Shown here: one piece after another, positions 25,206 through 34,422 of the stretch
Layout: each line of letters starts with the position of its first letter
Numbering within the stretch: the stretch's first letter is position 1
NCBI GenBank assembly: GCA_934255455.1
Contig: CAKQNS010000002.1
Location: 85,165-149,164, forward strand
DNA length: 64,000 nucleotides
Reading direction: 5' to 3'
Source: an uncultured Alphaproteobacteria bacterium
GTDB taxonomy: Bacteria; Pseudomonadota; Alphaproteobacteria; Rs-D84
Translations under genes and position numbers: made by a program
Notes under the pieces: model-generated
Seen by the model: only the letters and a program-made list of their open reading frames with translations
The model's database searches: none
What the model was told of the DNA's origin: nothing

Positions 25206-27038
25206 ATGAATATTCGCAATATTGCAATCATTGCACACGTTGACCACGGCAAAACGACCTTGGTCGACAATATGTTAAAACAGGCCGGCACATTCCGCGC
25301 CAATGAAAAGGTCGAAGATCGCGTTATGGACAGTGGCGACATCGAACGCGAACGCGGCATTACTATTTCGGCAAAACCCACATCTATTTTGTGGCGCGAT
25401 TATAAAATCAATATCGTTGATACCCCAGGGCACGCGGACTTTGGCGGCGAAGTGGAACGTATTTTGTCCATGGTTGATGGCGTTGTGTTGTTGGTTGACG
25501 CGGCCGAAGGGCCCCTGCCCCAGACCAAGTTCGTTTTGTCCAAGGCATTAAAATTGGGCCTGCGTCCAATCGTTTGCATCAACAAGGTTGACCGTTCCGA
25601 TGCCCGCCCGGACGAGGTTTTAAGCGAAACATTTGACCTGTTTGATAAATTGGGCGCAACCGATGCGCAACTGGATTTCCCATACCTGTATGCAGTTGGT
25701 CGTGATGGTTGGGCGGTGCGCGATTTGAATGACGAGCACAAGGATTTAACCCCCCTGTTTCAATTGATTGTGGACCACGTTCCGGCACCCGATTGCAACG
25801 GCACCCGTTGCCAATTGGACGCGCCATTTTCTATGTTGGCCACAACATTAGAGGCCGACCCGTATGTTGGTCGTATTTTGACCGGTAAAATTGAATCTGG
25901 CACCGTGCATGTGGGCCAATCGGTCAAGGCCATAAATATGAATGGCGAATTTATCGAAAACGCAAAAATTACAAAAATCATTGAACACCGCGGTGTTGAA
26001 AAGGTATCGCGCGACAGCGCATCGGCGGGCGACATCGTCGTTGTTGCCGGTTTTTCCAAGGCGACCGTGGCAGACACCCTGTGTGACCCATCGGTGAACA
26101 CACCAATTCCTGCAATGCCAATTGACCCACCAACCCTGACCATGACATTTTTTGTGAATACATCGCCATTGGCGGGTAAATCGGGCAAGAAATTGACATC
26201 ACGTATGATTGGCGAACGTCTGTTCAAAGAAGCAGAAACAAACATTGCATTAAAGGTCACCCAGAGCGCAAACAACGAATCATTCGAGGTTTCTGGTCGT
26301 GGCGAATTGCAATTGGGTATTTTGATTGAAACCATGCGCCGCGAGGGATTTGAACTGTCCGTATCGCGGCCGCGCGTTGTTATGCACGATGGCGCAAACG
26401 GCGAAAAATTGGAACCAATCGAAGAAGTCGTTATTGATGTAGACGACGAATTTTCCGGCGTTGTTATTGAAAAAATGACCAAGCGCAAGGCAACCATCAC
26501 CGAAATGAAGGCGTCTGGTGCCGGGAAAACCCGTATCGTGTTTTCTGCGCCATCACGTGGGCTGATTGGTTACCTGTCTGAATTCCGCACCGATACACGC
26601 GGCACAGGTATTATGAACCGCGTGTTTGCCGAATATGGTCCGTATCGTGGCCCGATTATGCAGTATCGCCCAGGCGTGTTGGTTTCCATGGAAAATGGCG
26701 TGACCGCGACATACGCCCTGTTCAACCTGCAACCACGTGGAACATTGTTCGTTGGCCCCCAGACCGAGGTTTATTCCGGTATGATTATCGGCGAACACAG
26801 CAAAGAAAACGATTTGGAGGTAAATCCTGTCAAGGGTAAAGAATTGACCAATGTGCGCAGCGTAACCGCCGATGAAAAACTGTTCTTGGCACCACCGCGC
26901 AAAATGTCACTGGAAGAATCACTGTCGTACATTTTGGACGATGAATTAGTAGAGGTTACCCCTGCGACAATTCGTCTGCGTAAAAAAGAATTAGACAGCA
27001 ATATTCGTAAAAAAACGCGTAAAAACGTTGAAATGTAA
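25206..27038 (+). CDS. typA: Translational GTPase TypA/BipA
   Basis: 610 residues. The GTPase domain has AHVDHGKTTLVDN, RGITISAK, DTPGHADFGGEVER and NKVDRSDARPDEV. The elongation factor-like domains II, III and V follow, with SGRGELQLGILIETMRREGFE and the BipA-specific C-terminal domain (GPQTEVYSGMIIGEHSKEND). It is a ribosome-associated GTPase needed for 50S assembly, especially in the cold. AAGGCAAAC lies upstream. Confidence 0.97.
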   Translation: MNIRNIAIIAHVDHGKTTLVDNMLKQAGTFRANEKVEDRVMDSGDIERERGITISAKPTSILWRDYKINIVDTPGHADFGGEVERILSMVDGVVLLVDAAEGPLPQTKFVLSKALKLGLRPIVCINKVDRSDARPDEVLSETFDLFDKLGATDAQLDFPYLYAVGRDGWAVRDLNDEHKDLTPLFQLIVDHVPAPDCNGTRCQLDAPFSMLATTLEADPYVGRILTGKIESGTVHVGQSVKAINMNGEFIENAKITKIIEHRGVEKVSRDSASAGDIVVVAGFSKATVADTLCDPSVNTPIPAMPIDPPTLTMTFFVNTSPLAGKSGKKLTSRMIGERLFKEAETNIALKVTQSANNESFEVSGRGELQLGILIETMRREGFELSVSRPRVVMHDGANGEKLEPIEEVVIDVDDEFSGVVIEKMTKRKATITEMKASGAGKTRIVFSAPSRGLIGYLSEFRTDTRGTGIMNRVFAEYGPYRGPIMQYRPGVLVSMENGVTATYALFNLQPRGTLFVGPQTEVYSGMIIGEHSKENDLEVNPVKGKELTNVRSVTADEKLFLAPPRKMSLEESLSYILDDELVEVTPATIRLRKKELDSNIRKKTRKNVEM

Positions 27039-27047
27039 AAACAGAAA

Positions 27048-27070
27048 AACACCGGCATTTGCCGGTGTTT
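27048..27070. terminator. Bidirectional terminator between typA and the GT61 gene
   Basis: AACACCGGC, a short ATTT loop and GCCGGTGTT followed by T. Confidence 0.85.
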
Positions 27071-27071
27071 T

Positions 27072-28274
27072 TTATCCTATTTTTAATACGCGTTGCATCC
27101 AGTGACGGAAATAGTTTCTGTTGACGCGTCCAGGAACGAAACACGCCAAATAACGTACCAATTTGTGTTTGAATTTGTTAAACCGGACACTGCCATGTTC
27201 GGCACAGAATTTTGCCAACACGGCGTCATATTCCGCAACCTCGGTCGGGTCTGGGATGGTATCAGCATCGGTATATTTGAAACCGTTTTCATCAAAGAAT
27301 TGGCGCATATATTTTGTGACACCAATAATTTGGGGCGCATTTCCGCCATGGTCGGTTGCCGCACGTTCGACCGAACCAGAAATAAATATGCCATTTAATT
27401 TTTTAACCATATTTATCAGGTTCTGCGTATCGGCGTTGCATTTCATGCGCCGGTTGCGTTTTATCTGAATTACGGTGCCACCGCACGGCATAAACAGCGC
27501 CATGTGCAACGCCGTCCCCGCACACCCCGCTAAAACGTGGCAATGTTTCATTGCACCAACTTGTTCGGCCAATGACATTTTTTCTGGTCTGATTATTTTG
27601 AACCCGTTGTTTTCAAATATGCGTTCGACAACATGTTCACCGTATGTGCGGCGCGATTCCAGCGCATCACGTGACATATAAATTTTTTCATATTTATCGG
27701 TGTCTGGCACGCCGGCGGCGATATGTTCGTATGCGCGAACAAATTCATCGTTTGCCCAACGCGCAATGTTGAACCCCTGGGCCGGAACGATCACACGACG
27801 AAAACGCGTTGTTTCGGTCAAAATTATAACACGGTCACGTGGCACGCCCATCATTTCAATCAATGCGTACATATATTCCGGAACCGTGTCATAGTTATGT
27901 TCGTTTACCAACACCACGCGCGCACCATTCGTAATGTCATGCAGCAATCCCCACGCCCGGTTCATGTGCTCCAACAAAAAGTGACCGAATTGTGGATACA
28001 CATTTCCAAAGAACACAACCGTTTCATCAATAAATGGCGTGTCCGCATCAATATGAATATGCGAATGAACAACCTGGTTATTATTACCACGAATTTGGCG
28101 ACTGGAATCAACAAATCGCCCATCTGCGTCATATACACCGAAACCCGCGCGCCCCTGGACAACAATGGTTGCATTGTCCACAACATCTATTTTACTGGGG
28201 ATAATTTTTTGCCCCGCCGTGCGCCGACGGAAAAACCGTTTATATGCAGAACTTGAATAAATTTTAACCGACAC
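27072..28274 (-). CDS. Glycosyltransferase 61-like (DUF563) protein
   Basis: 400 residues from a GTG start with GGAGTG upstream. The order of motifs matches GT61: VVFFGNVYPQFGHFLLEHMN, then KIYMSRDA, then VERIFENNGFKIIRPEKMSL, then MKHCHVLAGCAGTALHMALF. Bacterial members add sugars to surface glycans. It is divergent from two plus-strand glycan genes and is the first of six glycosyltransferase-type genes between 27 and 33 kb. Confidence 0.85.
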   Translation of the reverse strand: MSVKIYSSSAYKRFFRRRTAGQKIIPSKIDVVDNATIVVQGRAGFGVYDADGRFVDSSRQIRGNNNQVVHSHIHIDADTPFIDETVVFFGNVYPQFGHFLLEHMNRAWGLLHDITNGARVVLVNEHNYDTVPEYMYALIEMMGVPRDRVIILTETTRFRRVIVPAQGFNIARWANDEFVRAYEHIAAGVPDTDKYEKIYMSRDALESRRTYGEHVVERIFENNGFKIIRPEKMSLAEQVGAMKHCHVLAGCAGTALHMALFMPCGGTVIQIKRNRRMKCNADTQNLINMVKKLNGIFISGSVERAATDHGGNAPQIIGVTKYMRQFFDENGFKYTDADTIPDPTEVAEYDAVLAKFCAEHGSVRFNKFKHKLVRYLACFVPGRVNRNYFRHWMQRVLKIG

Positions 28275-28345
28275 TGTTTTTCACTCCATTGTTGAAAAAT
28301 ATCTTAAAAACATGTAAATTATAAACATAAACTAAAAAAAATTCT

Positions 28346-29191
28346 ATGAATAAAAGACTATTCTTGTTCGCGGGTTTTAATGCCCAACATATCATCGATG
28401 ACGCATTGGTCTATTATGTGCGTGCATTGTCAAAATGTGGCGATGTCGTGCTGTGTATGGATTCCGATTGCAGTGATGCCGAATTACAAAAATTGGCACC
28501 GTATGTTTTACACGCGACCGCGCGCCGTCATGGGGAATATGATTTTGGTTCATATAAACGCGCATACATGTATGCGACTGACACGGGCATTCTGGATAAA
28601 TACGATTTTGTATATATGGTAAATGATTCTGTATACGGCCCATTGATGGATATAAAACCATCATTGATAAAGATGGAGCGCACAAATTGCGACGCGTTTG
28701 GTTTGGTATATAACCCGTTGGCGTCGCGCCCACACATTCAATCGTGGTTTATCGGTATGCGCAAAAATGTATTTTTGTCCCCATGGTACGATGAATTTAT
28801 GCGCGCCATTACCCACCAAAATGACAAGGGCGCAATCACATACATCTATGAACAGGGGTTCACCGAAATGTTGCGCACGCACGGGGTAAAATTTGCGTGT
28901 CTGTATAATTGCCCGGGACGCAGCGTATATAACAATGTTGCCGCCCTGTTCCGTCGTGGTATGCCATTTATGAAAAAGGTTGCGTTCACCCGCGCCGATG
29001 GCGCATTGGGAAATCGCATTTTATACATCTTGCGCCGCGCGTCCCCTGCGGTGTGCAATATGATTTTGACATCGGCGCGTGGCCAATATGGTGATGAATA
29101 TATCAAATGGGTATTGACGCGTAATCCAATAAAAATCGCATATCGTCATATCAAACACACTTTGCGCAAGATATTTATCGAGGGTCTGTAA
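28346..29191 (+). CDS. Rhamnan synthesis protein F (RgpF)-like glycosyltransferase
   Basis: 281 residues. The segments GEYDFGSYKRAY, YDFVYMVNDSVYGPL, CDAFGLVYNP and HIQSWFIGMRKNVFLS follow the RgpF (PF05045) pattern. Members act in O-antigen or rhamnose-glucose polysaccharide synthesis. The stop is directly followed by the ATG of the next gene, so the two are certainly cotranscribed. The upstream 71 bases are AT-rich. Confidence 0.8.
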   Translation: MNKRLFLFAGFNAQHIIDDALVYYVRALSKCGDVVLCMDSDCSDAELQKLAPYVLHATARRHGEYDFGSYKRAYMYATDTGILDKYDFVYMVNDSVYGPLMDIKPSLIKMERTNCDAFGLVYNPLASRPHIQSWFIGMRKNVFLSPWYDEFMRAITHQNDKGAITYIYEQGFTEMLRTHGVKFACLYNCPGRSVYNNVAALFRRGMPFMKKVAFTRADGALGNRILYILRRASPAVCNMILTSARGQYGDEYIKWVLTRNPIKIAYRHIKHTLRKIFIEGL

Positions 29192-30043
29192 ATGAAAAAA
29201 TCGCAACCACAAAAACAAAGCATTCGTATTGCCGCCGTGACAATGGCGCGCAACGATGAATTTTTCTTGAACCGCTGGATTAAATATTATGGCGGGCAAA
29301 TCGGGTCTGAAAATTTATACATTTATTTGGACGGACTGGACCAGAAAATCCCATCGGGTCACGCAAATGCAAACATTAAAAAATTGCCACATCGTGACGA
29401 AGAACGTCAACGCGGGGATAAAACCCGCATATTGCTGTTATCTGATTTGGCAAAAAAATTATTTGCCGATGGCTATGATATTGTTATCGGTTGTGACTGT
29501 GATGAATTCTTGGTCGTGGACCCAGACACCGGTATGTCATTGGCCGAATATTTATCCAAAATTAAAAATCGCATAACGGTATCGGGCCTGGGTCTGGACG
29601 TTGGAATGGATTTGGAATCTGAAAAACCGTTGGATGCGCGCGCACCATTTTTGACCCAGCGCAAATACGCGGTTCTGTCCACGCGTTATACAAAACCAGT
29701 TGTCTTGTTCCGCCCACGCACCTGGGGCAGTGGTTTCCACAGTGTCAAGGGAACAAATTTCCACATTGATAACAACCTGTACTTGTTGCATTTTGGTGGC
29801 GTAGATTTAGATATGATAAAAAATAAAATCGGCGACCGTACTGCATCGTGGGGCGCACACCTGAAAAAGCGCGCCCGCACAATTGATATTATCACGCACG
29901 CAAAAAACAAGAATCGCCCAATGCGCGCCGCGCGCATATTGCAGACATTCCTGCGTCCGATTTATGATTTGAACAAACCTGCGATGTTAGGACTGAAATG
30001 GGTTGCAACAATCCCCGCGCGTTTTGCAAAAACAGGCATTTAA
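29192..30043 (+). CDS. Glycosyltransferase family 2-like protein (PF13704-type)
   Basis: 283 residues. The N-terminus has AAVTMARNDEFFLNRWIKYY, the typical start of this group, and the nucleotide-sugar DxD-like motif is in VIGCDCDEFLVVDP. The middle has GSGFHSVKGTNFHIDN and LLHFGG. It probably transfers a sugar to a surface glycan on the cytoplasmic side. It is immediately downstream of the RgpF-like gene (zero spacing) and is followed by a terminator. Confidence 0.8.
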   Translation: MKKSQPQKQSIRIAAVTMARNDEFFLNRWIKYYGGQIGSENLYIYLDGLDQKIPSGHANANIKKLPHRDEERQRGDKTRILLLSDLAKKLFADGYDIVIGCDCDEFLVVDPDTGMSLAEYLSKIKNRITVSGLGLDVGMDLESEKPLDARAPFLTQRKYAVLSTRYTKPVVLFRPRTWGSGFHSVKGTNFHIDNNLYLLHFGGVDLDMIKNKIGDRTASWGAHLKKRARTIDIITHAKNKNRPMRAARILQTFLRPIYDLNKPAMLGLKWVATIPARFAKTGI

Positions 30044-30044
30044 A

Positions 30045-30067
30045 AAACGGGGCATTGCCCCGTTTTT
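30045..30067 (+). terminator. Terminator of the RgpF-like/GT2 pair
   Basis: AAACGGGGC, ATT, GCCCCGTTT followed by T. It is almost the same sequence as the hairpins after serS and before yebC. Confidence 0.85.
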
Positions 30068-30149
30068 CAAAGTTCGAAGTGCAAATAATGTGTGCGCCGA
30101 ATGGCGCACTGCTTTATATACTTGAACTTTGAACTCTGAACTTTGAACT
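30068..30149. repeat. Heptamer repeats flanking a perfect hairpin
   Basis: The left part is CAAAGTTCGAAGTGCAAA; the centre is GTGCGCC GAAT GGCGCAC (30092-30109); the right part is four GAACTTT/GAACTCT units in inverse orientation, ending at the stop codon of the GT4 gene. The inverted arrangement around a hairpin resembles a small palindromic mobile element. Confidence 0.75.
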
Positions 30150-31283
30150 TTATTTTATGACTTTCATTATCTGTTCAGTGATTGTTGTGGCATCAAATCT
30201 GTTCAAATTTTTGGTCGCCGTATCTATCATTTTTTTTGTATCCACACGACGCGTCCATACGTCCATCATACGCAATGCCAAATCTGTTGCATCACCCGCA
30301 ACAAATAATAATCCGGCGCGTCCATCCATCAGAATCTCGCGCGGGCCATTGCGACAATCCGACGCGATATTTAATGTTTGGGTGGCGGCGGCCTCGACCA
30401 AGACAACGCCCATCCCTTCGGAATAACTGGACAATATATTCGCACGGGCATGCGCCATGTAACCAAATGGATTTTTGCTTAGCCCTACAAATTCAAACTG
30501 GCGCGATGCAGGCAATGAATGCGCAATCTTTTTATATTCATCGGACAAATTGCCATCACCAACAAAAGCCATTTTAATATTTGGCCGCCCCGCATTTTGC
30601 CAAAACATATCAAAACCGCGCAGTACCGTTTCAATATCTTTATCGCCCGTCAATCGCGCCACACAGACGAAATAGTCACCACGAATAAACTTGCCCTGCG
30701 TCGCCAAATCGCGCGCACGCGCAATATCAATCGGGTTATAAATCTGAACAATCTGGCCAGCGTATTCAGGATATCTTTCGCGTAATTCTGTTGCCGCGTC
30801 ACGTGTCAACATAACCAATTTATCGTACCCGTGCATATAACGCATACGACGTTGGGCATATAATGCATCAATTGACGAATGCCACCATGTAATTTTGCGA
30901 CCACGAAACTTTTTGAACTCGCGCGCGAATGAAAAATTATAGTAATCGATAAACACATCAACGTCATCAAATCGACGCGATGACATTGTTATATATTTAT
31001 ACCAACGGTATATATCGCGCGCCACGTGTTTTATAATCCGCCACAGGAAAAAGTGTGGCATCTGTGTTCCTAAAAATCTGCACGGATACAACGCGGTCAG
31101 TCTAATTTCGGGATGCCGCGCGAACCAATCGCGATATTGCGGTACGCTGATATTCGTGTATGTTATTACACGAATATTAACATCATCACGCGCCAACATT
31201 GCAGCAAGCGTCTGAATCAACACAGATTCAACGCCGCCGACCTGCATATCACGCAGACATATCGCGATTGTTGTTTTCTTCAT
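30150..31283 (-). CDS. Glycosyltransferase family 4-like protein
   Basis: 377 residues. Start: the ATG at 31283 overlaps the previous stop as ATGA. The N-terminus has CLRDMQVGGVESVLIQTL (acceptor domain), and the C-terminal Rossmann domain has VQIYNPID, VCVARLTGDKDIETVLRGF, MAFVGDGNLSDEYK and SEGMGVVLVEAAATQ with the EG..LVE-type donor motif. It is the last gene of the recA-led operon. A run of AGTTCAA heptamers begins directly after its stop. Confidence 0.9.
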   Translation of the reverse strand: MKKTTIAICLRDMQVGGVESVLIQTLAAMLARDDVNIRVITYTNISVPQYRDWFARHPEIRLTALYPCRFLGTQMPHFFLWRIIKHVARDIYRWYKYITMSSRRFDDVDVFIDYYNFSFAREFKKFRGRKITWWHSSIDALYAQRRMRYMHGYDKLVMLTRDAATELRERYPEYAGQIVQIYNPIDIARARDLATQGKFIRGDYFVCVARLTGDKDIETVLRGFDMFWQNAGRPNIKMAFVGDGNLSDEYKKIAHSLPASRQFEFVGLSKNPFGYMAHARANILSSYSEGMGVVLVEAAATQTLNIASDCRNGPREILMDGRAGLLFVAGDATDLALRMMDVWTRRVDTKKMIDTATKNLNRFDATTITEQIMKVIK

Positions 31284-32311
31284 TTTTTTATGCACCCGCA
31301 TTTGATAAAATCGTCTATTCCGCATCTGATTTTGCGCGCCCAGCCGTATGGCGGCGTGTCCAGTGCACCGCATGCACGCAAATCCGAAAAGCATTTTTTA
31401 GCGATTGCAACATCATCGGCATTGTCCAAATATTTAATCTTGCGATATGCCCACTTGATAAAATACCAGCGGAATTTGCGCGACCATGCGTCCATTTGAT
31501 ATGGGGTCGCTTTTTCTTTATACAGTTTATATGATGTTTCGATTCCTGTGCACAAACTCTGCATTATGCGCAATTGTTTGGCCGACAACACAATTCCACC
31601 AAAATTTGGCACATAAAAATACAGCGGCAATGGCGCAATTGTCACACGCGGATTTTTTAACATAATTGCCGACCACCATGGGAAATCTTCGAACAAAATA
31701 CCCTTGATAAACGGGGTATCGGCAATCAAATCGCGACGATACAGGTTTTTCCAAACCTGGCAATGTTTAATCAGCCATTTGCGTCGCGGGTTAAACGCAT
31801 TGTGTGCGCGTTCGGTTGCATATTCAAAAACATCATCTGTGACCACGGTTTTTATCGCGGCAACATTGTATTTTTTATGCATGCGCCCTGGCACCACGGA
31901 ATCGGTATCCATTCCCAAAACATGCCGCACCATCAATTGTGGACGATAAATTCGATCGTATGTAAATGACACAATGTCCGACCCATCGCGTACCGCAAAA
32001 TGATATGCAATTTCCATTGTTTGCGGGTGGATAAAATCGTCACTGTCGACATACAAAATATAATCACCCGTTGCAACCGCCATACCGGCATTTCGCGCAT
32101 CAGACAGACCACCATTTTTCTTGGTCACAATTTTGATACGCGGGTCGCGATTGGCATATTCAGACAAAATGGCGGCAGACCCATCCGGGCTGCCGTCATT
32201 TACACATATCAATTCCCAATCGTGGAAAGTTTGGTTCAGCACACTGTCGATACATCTGGGCAAATATTTTTCAACATTATACACAGGCATTATGACGGAA
32301 ATCGCTGGCAT
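31280..32311 (-). CDS. Glycosyltransferase family 2 protein
   Basis: 343 residues. A classic GT-A fold start, PAISVIMPVYNVEKYLPRCI, then QTFHDWELICVNDGSPDGS, GGLSDARNAGM and YILYVDSDDFIHPQ (DxD). The C-terminal ~130 residues are specific and unassigned. It begins 9 bases after the Caps_synth-like gene and overlaps the GT4 gene by 4 bases, so translational coupling is likely. Confidence 0.93.
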   Translation of the reverse strand: MPAISVIMPVYNVEKYLPRCIDSVLNQTFHDWELICVNDGSPDGSAAILSEYANRDPRIKIVTKKNGGLSDARNAGMAVATGDYILYVDSDDFIHPQTMEIAYHFAVRDGSDIVSFTYDRIYRPQLMVRHVLGMDTDSVVPGRMHKKYNVAAIKTVVTDDVFEYATERAHNAFNPRRKWLIKHCQVWKNLYRRDLIADTPFIKGILFEDFPWWSAIMLKNPRVTIAPLPLYFYVPNFGGIVLSAKQLRIMQSLCTGIETSYKLYKEKATPYQMDAWSRKFRWYFIKWAYRKIKYLDNADDVAIAKKCFSDLRACGALDTPPYGWARKIRCGIDDFIKCGCIKK

Positions 32312-32320
32312 ATATAATCC

Positions 32321-33235
32321 TTATTTTTTGTACATTCGGTTTATCATTTCGTCGGCCACACTGCCCGGGATGGGATTTTTCGCCCATGGGCTGCTGTATG
32401 TGGTTTTCTGGAAAAATGCGCCCGATGTATATTTATCAAATAATTTTTTGCTGTACGGTTCATTTGCAATTGACCACCACAACGCGTGTGTTGGGGCTTG
32501 GTCAATATGGGGCATTGCATCAAAATACTTTTTTGCAATTGGGTCATTTTCAACCAATGCCTTGAACATCAATTGATGCATAAAATAATCAAACTCGCGT
32601 GGTTCATGCGTCCAAAAATCCAAAATCATTTGACGCCACGCGGCCAACAAATACGACCCACGCCGCGCACGAATGAAACAGTTTTGAATAAAACTGTACG
32701 CACTGCCCACCATATTTCCCGCCATATAGACAAAGAAATCCTGGTTAATTATCTCTTTTGGAATTGGCGCGGTTGCAAACGCGGTTGAATCCAACCAAAT
32801 GCCGCCGTGTTCATATAACAATTCCACACGACAGATATCGGCAAAGTGCGCATGCTTTATTTGGCCCGCTTTGCGTTTTGCAACAATTTCTGGTGGCAAC
32901 GTAATGTAATCCCAAATAGTGTTTTCATCCAACACAACCAATTCTTGTTTGCAATTTGCACGAATACTGCGGAAACAAGCCTTGACCAATGGTGGTGCCT
33001 TGTCCTCGCCCTGCAACCACAATGTCCATATTTTTTCATTTTTGTCATCGTGCACAGGTTTTGTTTCAGGCACCACGCCCGGTGCCGCAACATACCGACG
33101 CATATATTTTGGTATTGCAATTTGCGCAACATTACAACGATGGTCACGGCGCCGATCGCGCGACCACCACAGTGGATTTAATATATGCGCACGCACAACA
33201 ATGTTTGTCAGCGCCCAAGTTCTGGAAAGTTTCAT
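32321..33235 (-). CDS. Capsular polysaccharide synthesis (Caps_synth, PF05704)-like glycosyltransferase
   Basis: 304 residues. KIWTLWLQGEDKAPPLVKAC, then HAHFADICRVELLYEHGG and IWLDST match the DxD-containing sugar-binding region of the Caps_synth/GT32 group (the Asp-x-Ser variant IWLDST). AGGAAAATAT precedes the ATG. It starts 17 bases after the recA stop, so it is probably in the recA transcript. Confidence 0.85.
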   Translation of the reverse strand: MKLSRTWALTNIVVRAHILNPLWWSRDRRRDHRCNVAQIAIPKYMRRYVAAPGVVPETKPVHDDKNEKIWTLWLQGEDKAPPLVKACFRSIRANCKQELVVLDENTIWDYITLPPEIVAKRKAGQIKHAHFADICRVELLYEHGGIWLDSTAFATAPIPKEIINQDFFVYMAGNMVGSAYSFIQNCFIRARRGSYLLAAWRQMILDFWTHEPREFDYFMHQLMFKALVENDPIAKKYFDAMPHIDQAPTHALWWSIANEPYSKKLFDKYTSGAFFQKTTYSSPWAKNPIPGSVADEMINRMYKK

Positions 33236-33252
33236 ATATTTTCCTTGTGTTT

Positions 33253-34335
33253 TTATTCTTCAATTGTTGGCAACGCGTCATCGTCGTCATCGACCGGGCC
33301 CGTTGTCATTTCTTCGGCAATGCCCGATGCGCGCGCCATAATTTTATCCAACAATTCTTGCTGTACATCCACGTGATCTTTCAACCACTGGCGGGCGTTT
33401 GCCTCGCCCTGGCCCATGCGTTCGTTGTTGTATGAATAGAAACTGCCCGCTTTTTCAATCAGGTCATATTTCACACCCATGTCCAAGATTTCGCTGATGC
33501 GCGATATTCCTTCGCCATACATAATTTTGAAATCAACCGTGCGGAATGGTGGCGCAACCTTGTTTTTCACAACCTTGACACGGGTTTCATTACCGATAAC
33601 GTTTTCTTTATCTTTGATTTGCCCTGTGCGGCGAATATCTAAACGAACCGACGCATAGAACTTTAATGCATTACCGCCCGATGTTGTTTCCGGATTGCCA
33701 AACATAACACCAATCTTCATACGAATCTGGTTGATGAATATCAGCAATGTGTTGCTGCGCGAAACCGAGCCCGCCAACTTTTTCAAACTCTGTGACATCA
33801 GGCGCGCGGTTGTGCCAACAAATGAATCACCAATGTTTCCCTCTAATTCGGCCTTGGGCACCAGGGCCGCGACCGAGTCAATTACAACCACATCAACCGC
33901 ACCAGATTTAATCAGTGTATCTGCAATTTCCAATGCCTGTTCACCAGAATCCGGTTGCGATATAATCAGGTTTGCAACATCAACGCCCAATTTTTTTGCA
34001 TACGATGGGTCCAATGCATTTTCCGCATCAATGTATGCGCATGTGCCACCTTTCTTTTGTGCCTCGGCCACGGCATGCAATGCCAATGTTGTTTTACCAG
34101 AACTTTCCGGGCCATAAATTTCAACAATGCGGCCACGCGGATAACCACCGATTCCCAACGCAATGTCCAAACCCAATGAACCGGACGAAATCGCCTCGAT
34201 ATTCTGTTGCGAACCATCGCCCATTTTCATAATGGCTTCTTTGCCAAATTGTTTTTGAATTTGTGCCAACGCAGATTCCAATGCCGGATTTTTTGCTGGT
34301 ACGCCCGCGTCTTTTACTGCTTCTTTCTTTGCCAT
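33253..34335 (-). CDS. recA: Recombinase RecA
   Basis: 360 residues. Walker A is GPESSGKTTLALHAV, Walker B is VDVVVIDSVAALVPKAE, then LMSQSLKKLAGSVSRSN (loop 1 area), NQIRMKIGVMFGNPETTSGG (loop 2) and an acidic C-terminal tail (DDDDALPTIEE). AAAGGGGAAATTT precedes the ATG. It is followed on the same strand by three glycosyltransferase genes. Confidence 0.98.
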   Translation of the reverse strand: MAKKEAVKDAGVPAKNPALESALAQIQKQFGKEAIMKMGDGSQQNIEAISSGSLGLDIALGIGGYPRGRIVEIYGPESSGKTTLALHAVAEAQKKGGTCAYIDAENALDPSYAKKLGVDVANLIISQPDSGEQALEIADTLIKSGAVDVVVIDSVAALVPKAELEGNIGDSFVGTTARLMSQSLKKLAGSVSRSNTLLIFINQIRMKIGVMFGNPETTSGGNALKFYASVRLDIRRTGQIKDKENVIGNETRVKVVKNKVAPPFRTVDFKIMYGEGISRISEILDMGVKYDLIEKAGSFYSYNNERMGQGEANARQWLKDHVDVQQELLDKIMARASGIAEEMTTGPVDDDDDALPTIEE

Positions 34336-34361
34336 AAATTTCCCCTTTACTTTATACCAAA

Positions 34362-34390
34362 ATCATACACGGAATTACGCGCGCACGCAA
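34362..34390 (-). promoter_or_regulatory. recA promoter
   Basis: -35 TTGCGT (34385-34390), a 17-base spacer and -10 TATGAT (34362-34367) on the minus strand. No alphaproteobacterial LexA box (GTTC-N7-GTTC) is visible around it. Confidence 0.6.
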
Positions 34391-34422
34391 TGAAAATAAT
34401 AGGAAGAAAAATATGACAAAAA

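Noticed and set aside
33236..34420. SOS box upstream of recA
   Set aside because: No GTTC-N7-GTTC or E. coli-type CTGT...ACAG was seen by eye near the promoter. A full motif scan would be needed to exclude a degenerate box.
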